NCBI GenBank assembly: GCA_000697335.1 | Contig: JNEM01006479.1 | Location: 1-38,147 of the forward strand | Direction: 5' to 3' | DNA: 38,147 nucleotides | DNA from: Conidiobolus incongruus B7586 | Lineage: Eukaryota; Entomophthoromycota; Entomophthoromycetes; Entomophthorales; Conidiobolaceae | Shown: positions 31,651-38,147 of the stretch, one piece after another | How positions within the stretch are numbered: position 1 is the stretch's first letter | Layout: every line of letters begins with the position of its first letter | Notes under the pieces: generated by a model | What the model was told of the DNA's origin: nothing | The model's input: only the letters and a program-made list of their open reading frames with translations | Databases searched by the model: none | Translations under genes and position numbers: made by a program

Positions 31651-33135
31651 ATGAATACATTAACATTAATATTGATTTTTATCTTAGTCATTGCGCCTTT
31701 ATCAATCTTTAGATTATATAAAAGAACCAAGCATTTCTGGAGTATTGGCCAAATGTCATTTATAGATAATTTGCATAGTATCTGCTCTATATTACCATTT
31801 GATAAACAAGTTGCCAGAAAAATGAAATACTATGAAAAATATGGCACTTTCTTTGTGTGGAATCCTTTGAGTTGGTTTATTACTACCAATGATATCAACT
31901 TTGCTAAACGTGTATTACTCGATATTGATACATTTCCTAAATTGGATTTTTTGAAATTTGCTCCAAATTCTCTGATGACTAAGTTTCTGGGACAGGGTAT
32001 CTCACTTGTGCCTGGTGACACTTGGATAAGACAGCGTAGAGTCATCAATCCTAGTTTCAAGCAAGGATTCGATGAACGAGCTATCGAAGGATGTGTGGAC
32101 GAGGTAATTGAGCGTCTTGACAAAGAAGCTGAAAAGGATGTATTTGTTTATAGCTTAATGCAGGATTTAACTATTGAAGCCCTTGGAAGGGTTATTATGA
32201 ATGTTCGATTCAACGCAATCTTGACTCCTGACGGTCATGAATTTATTAGAACTTATAATAGATTATCTAAGGCATCTTTTGATATGTTCTATTTAGTATT
32301 CAACTTTATTGATCGTCCATGGAATCCTGTTAGATCTTTATTTCATAAAGATTTAGAATATGTACAAAATTATTTTGATAACTTATTGCAACAGAGAAGA
32401 TTTGAAGTTGAAAATAGCTCAAAGAGTGAAGAAAGGAAAGACATATTATCGCTCCTGATCAAAGCTAATAATGAAAGCCGAGGTGAAATCTCGAACAGTG
32501 AACTATTCTGCAATGTTATGATATTTTTCGCTGCTGGTCACGAAACTACTGCGCTTAGCTTATCAGCCTCACTCTTCTTATTGGCCAAGCATCCAAAAGC
32601 TCAGCAAGCCTTAAGGGATGAAATTAATGAAACTTTAAAATCCAATTCTGAATCGATCAATGGTAAATCTTCAATTTCTCAGAGAACCTTGAGCAATATG
32701 GCATATTTAAATGCTGTGATCAAAGAAACTATGAGATTATATCCAGCAGCACCAGTTCTCGCACCCAGAGTCGCCAAAATCGATCTTTATCACAACGGTC
32801 AGCTCATTCCCAAAGGGACTCTAATTGATATCAATGTTATGGCCATACAAAGAGATCCCAAGTACTGGAAAAATCCTAATGATTTTGATCCAGCCAGATT
32901 CCTGAACAATAGCATTAATACCACCAAGATAGATTCTAACTGGCTTACATTTGGAGGTGGGAGCAGATTGTGTCTTGGAATGAATTTTGCTCAATTGGAA
33001 ATGAGAATTGCATTATTTAAATTAATATCTCAATATCAAATTGATTTACCAGAGGAAGTTAATGAGGAGTTACCATTAACCCCTAATGTTTTATTAGCAT
33101 GTCCTGATTTGAAGTTGAAGTTTATTAAATTATAG
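31651..33135 (+). CDS. Cytochrome P450 mono-oxygenase (494 aa)
   Basis: Intact microsomal-type P450, expected to insert one oxygen atom into a lipophilic substrate using electrons from NADPH-P450 reductase at the ER. N-terminal hydrophobic anchor at about 4-20, then basic KRTK; C-helix W125...R129 (WIRQRR); I-helix AGHETT at 295-300; ExxR at 359-362 (ETMR); DPARF at 413-417 in place of PERF; haem loop FGGGSRLCLG at 434-443 with the axial Cys441. Length is typical of the family. One uninterrupted exon; ATG start gives exactly the same length as the upstream paralogue. Stop TAG. A 58-base tract (about 32579-32636) is nearly identical to the paralogue, far above the level of the flanking sequence. 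Substrate and CYP family cannot be assigned from sequence alone. The upstream MITE may affect its expression. Confidence 0.93.
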   Translation: MNTLTLILIFILVIAPLSIFRLYKRTKHFWSIGQMSFIDNLHSICSILPFDKQVARKMKYYEKYGTFFVWNPLSWFITTNDINFAKRVLLDIDTFPKLDFLKFAPNSLMTKFLGQGISLVPGDTWIRQRRVINPSFKQGFDERAIEGCVDEVIERLDKEAEKDVFVYSLMQDLTIEALGRVIMNVRFNAILTPDGHEFIRTYNRLSKASFDMFYLVFNFIDRPWNPVRSLFHKDLEYVQNYFDNLLQQRRFEVENSSKSEERKDILSLLIKANNESRGEISNSELFCNVMIFFAAGHETTALSLSASLFLLAKHPKAQQALRDEINETLKSNSESINGKSSISQRTLSNMAYLNAVIKETMRLYPAAPVLAPRVAKIDLYHNGQLIPKGTLIDINVMAIQRDPKYWKNPNDFDPARFLNNSINTTKIDSNWLTFGGGSRLCLGMNFAQLEMRIALFKLISQYQIDLPEEVNEELPLTPNVLLACPDLKLKFIKL

Positions 33136-34460
33136 ATTTTTTCTTTATACTTTCCAATATACATATGTAGATATATCATCATTTTTTATACTTTGTGATT
33201 TATTTTACCAAATTTCTCATTGATTTTATCTCATTGTATAAATCATGACAAATTCAATTTATTTACATAGCATATTAGTAAAATATATTTTAAATGATCA
33301 GAGAACCTTTGATAAATTATAGCATTCAAACTACAGAATTAGAATGAGAGATTGAAACTTGTCTGTTTTTTGATAAGCAACGTGAATTTTCAAACTTGTA
33401 CACATTTTATAATGTTAATATGAAATAATCAACCAAATAAGTCTCAATTTATAAAGGATTGAAATGTAAGTTTTTAAAACTATTCGGCTTTTAAATGAAT
33501 TATTTATTTTTGGTATCCAATAACTTAATGATTTAAGATCATTTAAATTTATGATTAATACGAATATTTTTAACAAAGAATAACAATGGCATTAGTTGTA
33601 ATGATAGTGAATATATTAATATGATTAAATTGATATAATATAATTATATACTTTTTCATTAAGCTCATTAATATAAAATAGTAAATCTTTATCATAATTT
33701 GAGTTATATAATGACTAGTATTCTTAATTAAAAATTGATCAACCTAACTGAATATACAAATATATATACTAAATAATAATTTCAATTATTAAACAAAAAC
33801 TAACCTAAATTTTATTACAGAGTAATTTTATAATTATTGCTATGCTAATATCATCTTATTCAATATTAAGTACAGATTTGATGAAATATTATTAAATAAT
33901 AATTTAGGTTAATAAAATAAAATTTATATTAATAGATATTGTAGCTAAAATATATCCTTTCTATATCCTGTAATACCCTAGCATCAACCTTCCAAAATGA
34001 TATATAACATATTATTAGCATTTAATTGAAAACTGAATATAATATTAGCATTTTGATACATTTTGCATAATAAAAACCATGCCAAGTTTCCAAATATATA
34101 TTTCAACAAAAATAATATAGAGAAATTTATATAATCGATAAAATAATTATAATGAATATCCCCAAAATATTATATAATTTTGAAACTTATAATCAAAATA
34201 AATTTCCTTATTTTATATTTGATCCTAAATTTTCATTGAAATATTTTTGATAATTCATTATTAATTTTTCAAATTATGAATATTACATATAATATAATTA
34301 AGAATATTTTTTTATTAATCAAATAAATCAATAAAAATAATTATTATCAAATCCAAAATTATTAAAATAATTAGTATTAATAATTTAGGATTTCTACCTT
34401 TTAAACTATTTGAATCAATATTTTGATATTTTTTTTAAAATCTGTGCCCAGTAATTATTA
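33136..34460. other. AT-rich intergenic DNA
   Basis: No gene, canonical poly(A) hexamer close to the stop, or repeat of note. Confidence 0.6.
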
Positions 34461-34677
34461 TTACTTGTCCCTATTTTCCTCCTTGGTCTTATTATTCATT
34501 TAATATGTGAACAATCATTTAAGCAAGTGGGAAGTTCAATTGTGTCAAATAAGTTATTAATGAAAATTCGATAAATAATTGATAAAATATACAGAAATAA
34601 TAACCAAAAAAATTTATTACCCAGTTTTCTTCTCCTAGCTCCTGTTCTTTGTTAACTGGTTGAATCTGTTCCTCCAT
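34461..34677 (-). other. Possible small spliced ORF (two exons), unknown
   Basis: On the minus strand ATG at 34677 opens a GC-richer, highly charged peptide MEEQIQPVNKEQELGEENW, after which the DNA becomes AT-rich at a potential donor GTAATA (34620-34615). A potential acceptor AATAAG ends at 34488, and the next GC-richer stretch continues in phase as TKEENRDK then TAA (34463-34461). Both charged pieces share composition and phase, which suggests a 27-residue spliced product or a remnant of something larger. The intron borders are not strong and no homologue is recognised. A gag-like leader of a retroelement relic is another possibility. Confidence 0.2.
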
Positions 34678-34767
34678 CGGGTTCGTTGAGTTATATTTGT
34701 CCAAATTATATATTATATAGTAAATTAAATTAATGATAATAATAAAATAATGTATATGATAATACAA

Positions 34768-36370
34768 TTAAGTATCAATATTCAAAATATTATTAAGGTA
34801 TCATTAAATATTAGTATTTTTTAATATCTATCAAAAAGAAATTACCATCAATTTATCTATTAATTCAATTTACATAATCCAATTATTTTACAATAAAAAA
34901 TATATCTGTTGAAATCATATTAAAACCATATATAGTGATTTTATCTCTTTGAATTATATTATATATCTAACATCTACAAGCATTGGATTTGAAATTTTTA
35001 TTAAATTTGAATTTAATATATCAACACTAAATAGTTTTTACTTTTTCAACTATATTAATAAATCAAATCTTAGAATTAAAAAATAATAATATTATTATTA
35101 TTAATTTGTATAATTGAATAATATCTTAACTATTAATTTACATAAATATATATTAATAGGAAATTTTTTTTACCACAATTTAATAATACCTATTCCACTT
35201 TTCGATTAATCTTAGACTAAATTCGTAACTTAGTTTTATGTTAATCAATCATAACTCCAAACAATTATAATTACATGGATTGAAATCAAGTAATTACAGC
35301 AAATAAGCTAAATTTAACCAATTTTAAATTACAACCATTTGCATGATAGTTATATGTAGCTTGTTTAATTCAAAAATAGTTATATTGAAATCTTTATGTA
35401 TTTTATAACAATAACTGTTTGTTATTTGCACATCAATTGATGAGTTATGATTGTTTTAATATAATAGACTATTCAAATCATTAATACCTTATTTTATGAA
35501 AATATATGACTTCACAAAATTTAGTAAGGTTGATTAAGGTTAAATCAAAATCATAGCCTATTTTATGGTTATGGCATATAAATATTGCTCCTAAATTTAT
35601 TTGATTTTATACCTTTTTGTATTTACATATGTTATTAATTATTTTCTAAAAATTTTTTATATTACCACTATTTTAAATTTTTCTATCTTTTGAAGTATAT
35701 ATTGTTTTAATTAATTTAACTCTAACTTTTAAGTATATTCAAATTTTATCAGTTGATTAAAATGAGAGAAAATAATAATATATGATAATATAATATTTTA
35801 TCTACTTTACAACTATTTTTTTGTATAGGATAATTGAGCCAACAAATTAATTAATATTTTAAACAAGTCAGCTTCCTTTTTAAAAAGACTGATTGAGCAT
35901 CTTAGTTAAAATAAAATCTTATCATTATAAACTTTGAATATGTATTAATGGATTTAATAGGCAATATGGTTAAAAAATAAGGGTATTTTTATTAAATACC
36001 TTTGATTAAGAATTCCAAGCATTTTGATACCTTGGTTTGGTTCAGTATTGATTTTTGAAAATCATATAATAAGGATTTTAATAAATTATATTTATTAATA
36101 TTTTAAGATATTTAAGTTTCAAAATTATATTATCTATTATATTATAATTATTAGTTTTCAAATATTAATAATATTATTGCAAATATTATATAATAGCAAA
36201 ATTTTAAAATTAAAACTAAATAAATAAATTAATAGATAATACACTAACCTTGTTAAGAGACTAGTTCTTTAAATTCTTATATACACTTTCATATAATCCA
36301 ATTAACTATAAATTATATGATTAATTTATACTTATATAGTTAAATTAATTGTATAAATAACATTGAATTA
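34768..36370. other. AT-rich intergenic DNA
   Basis: No supported gene. AT-rich inverted repeats occur (for instance around 36300-36350), as expected from composition. Confidence 0.6.
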
Positions 36371-36379
36371 TCTAATAAA

Positions 36380-36680
36380 CTAGGTTCCTCTTTTTTCCTC
36401 TCAATTCTTACTATTTTTTACTTTTACACTATTTCTAAGATTGAGACTATATTCTGTTGATATTGTAGGATATTGGCACTACCTAATATAAATCTTAATA
36501 TATCAGTGACTCATCCTAGTTTGAAGCTTAATTAAACTTTGTTTACACTTGCACACTACAGCCATGTTATATTACCATGTTCTGCACCACACTACTTTTA
36601 TATTAAGTCTTCCTCTGTACTATATTAGTTTAACTACCACTATGCTTATAAACCTGCAAAAGTGAGTTATAAAATCAAAA
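36380..36680. other. GC-richer non-coding block next to the Tc1 element
   Basis: Richer in C than the flanks and without an open frame. It contains TGTTGATATTGTAGGATATTGG at about 36456, reminiscent of LTR starts but unconfirmed. Near its end, AAACCTGCAAAAGTGAG (from about 36651) followed by TTATAAAATC resembles pieces of both termini of the neighbouring Tc1 element, as if a second, mostly lost copy had ended here. Confidence 0.25.
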
Positions 36681-36830
36681 ACACTTATATTTTTACTAAT
36701 AACTTAATTAATATTTAATGAAATAAATCTAAATTAAATAATTAAAATCTATTATATTTATTAATTATATATATCATTAAATGATGATATTTAGCTATTA
36801 ATTAACTAAAATAAAAACTTTTAAATTTTA

Positions 36831-38032
36831 CTTAGGGTGAGTTATAAATTTGTAGGTTTTCAGTGATAAAAAAAAATTAAAACCTAGTGTATTTATCTTT
36901 AACTTTTCTAACTTCTTTAAGTTTGTAGGGTATAGAATCAACTAACTTCTTACACTAAGAAAGGTTAATTTTGTTTTATATTTCTTAAATATATTTTTAA
37001 AGTTGATTTAAATTTTTAACCAAGGGAAAACTTTAATAACTTTTTTTAATTAATCCCAAAGGTATTTAATTAGATTAAAGTTAGGAGATTAAAAAAGCTA
37101 CTTTATAATTGTTATCTTGTTATTTTTAAGTTTTTTGGTAATAAAAGTTATAATATAGCAAGAGGTATTATCTTATTAAAAAATAATATCAGATTTATTT
37201 AACCTATATTATTCAATAGTTTTTTTTAATTCATTGTTTAAAATACTTTAATATATTTTAATATTAATTCCTTTATTAATTTTACAAAGATACTTTATAC
37301 CTAAAGACAATATATATCTTTAAACAATAATTAACCTACTATTGTACTTTTAGGTAGAATTAATATAATAGTTATAAAATAGTTTTGTATTTTTTCTAAA
37401 ACATCTAGCTTTTTTATTAAATTTACTAAAGTATATTTTTGTTTCATTAAACTAAATAACTTTACTCTAATTAGTTTTAGTTTAACATTAGTAACAACAT
37501 TTAAACTCCCACTTAACTTTACAATAGGATTTTTTTAGTTAGGGGTGTTTTTTCTTAAGGTGTAAATGGTATCTATGCTAATATAAAACACATATAATAG
37601 TATTAAAGCTAATTAATATTCTTATATATTTTTATAATTCTTGTTGTATTTCTACAGTAATATTATATTTGCTTATACTAACCAACTTACAAATATACTT
37701 CTTATTATGTTTATCTATAATTTTAACATACTTAAGTTTAAGTTTAAATGTTTCTTTATTGTTATTCTTAATAACTTTAACTATAGTAGACTAACTAACA
37801 CTAGTAATTCTAATAATATTATAAGTTAATTTATCTTTTTTATAAAGTTGATTAATATACAAGTGGATTTTTTTAGAGAGGGATTTAGGTATAATAATAC
37901 TATTAAAAAAAATTTAGTATATCTATAAAATATAATATAAAATAATAGTAAAGAGAGAAAAAAGATATGGTTATATATTGTTAAATATATCCTTTTATCT
38001 CAAAAACCTGTAAATTTATAACTTACCTTGGT
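36831..38032 (-). mobile_element. Tc1/mariner (DD34E) transposon, complete but inactive
   Basis: A 1202-base element bordered by TA on both sides (36829-36830 and 38033-38034). Terminal inverted repeats of about 40 bases (36831-36870 and 37993-38032) agree at roughly three quarters of positions, including GAGTTATAAATTT / AAGTTATAAATTT; most mismatches are G/A or C/T. The interior is a minus-strand transposase relic. Size and layout are those of a whole Tc1-like element, so this is an insertion that decayed in place and not a fragment. Confidence 0.9.
36880..37900 (-). pseudogene. Tc1-like transposase relic with CpA-to-TpA-type lesions
   Basis: Read on the minus strand in essentially one frame. 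A helix-turn-helix-like N-terminal part (KLTYNIIRITSVS.STIVKVIK, about 37775-37840), then SKVI.FNETKI where the family has DE[ST] (first catalytic codon AAT at 37446-37448, Asp to Asn). Next comes DNTSCY (second catalytic Asp intact at 37170-37172, family DNAxCH), then SPNFNLIKY for SPDLNPIEN, with AAA at 37065-37067 in place of the catalytic Glu. There are exactly 34 codons between the second and third catalytic positions, the DD34E spacing. The stops I could place fall where relatives have Gln or Trp (TAA or TAG), for example the two stops directly before DNTSC where QQ is usual. Two of three catalytic residues are lost, so it is inactive. Confidence 0.88.
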
Positions 38033-38147
38033 TAAATATTAAGGGTTAATATTTTTGCTAATAGTTTACTATTTATAACTAAATATATTTATTTATTATT
38101 AAATAATATACCTTAATTATATATTATAATTTTAAGTAATCTAATAT

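Noticed and set aside
37641-37829. 62-residue plus-strand frame
   Set aside because: It lies antisense within the Tc1 transposase relic and is a by-product of AT-rich composition.
1-38147. Mitochondrial, bacterial or viral origin of the window
   Set aside because: Microsomal P450s, TATA/AATAAA signals, long spacers and a nuclear-type Tc1 element fit a eukaryotic nuclear genome; no organellar, phage or tRNA/rRNA genes are seen.

Overview
This is a eukaryotic nuclear window, most likely fungal. The non-coding DNA is extremely AT-rich and the genes sit in it as visibly GC-richer, intron-free blocks. TATA boxes lie upstream of several genes, AATAAA signals lie downstream of two hydrolase genes, and a TA-flanked Tc1/mariner element closes the window. 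No ribosome-binding sites, operon-like packing, rRNA or tRNA genes were seen. The mix of extreme AT bias, intronless P450s and HSL-type hydrolases in tandem would suit an early-diverging filamentous fungus such as an entomophthoroid (Conidiobolus-like), but that placement is inference.

Layout. Bases 1-3.6 kb are gene-poor. A small ORF of unknown function (3644-3847) sits behind a clear TATA box. From 6.6 to 23.8 kb there is a same-strand tandem array of one hydrolase family: a heavily decayed full-length copy (6649-7922) and three intact ones (12887-14230, 17718-19073, 22489-23844). The intact copies keep the oxyanion-hole HGGG, the GDSAG nucleophile elbow and the Asp and His of the HSL / steryl-acetyl-hydrolase / arylacetamide-deacetylase type. 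They also share an unusual ~75-residue C-terminal tail. From 27.4 to 33.1 kb come two tandem cytochrome P450 paralogues of identical length. The first is interrupted by one in-frame TGA and the second is intact.

Between the genes are GC-richer islands rich in short hairpins (about 11.18-11.53 and 24.09-24.33 kb), exon-like tracts (19.27-19.57 and 20.21-20.39 kb), a diverged direct repeat (20.79-21.15 and 21.39-21.75 kb), and a 141-bp TA-flanked MITE 210 bp upstream of the second P450. At 36831-38032 lies a complete but dead DD34E Tc1-like transposon whose stops and lost catalytic residues fit C-to-T change in CpA context on both strands.

How the genes could work together: an esterase/deacetylase array next to P450s fits uptake and modification of esterified lipids, sterols or xenobiotics (P450 oxidation, hydrolase deacylation). 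All genes have their own promoter and are separated by 3-5 kb, so this is a tandem-duplication cluster and not an operon. Shared substrate is inference.
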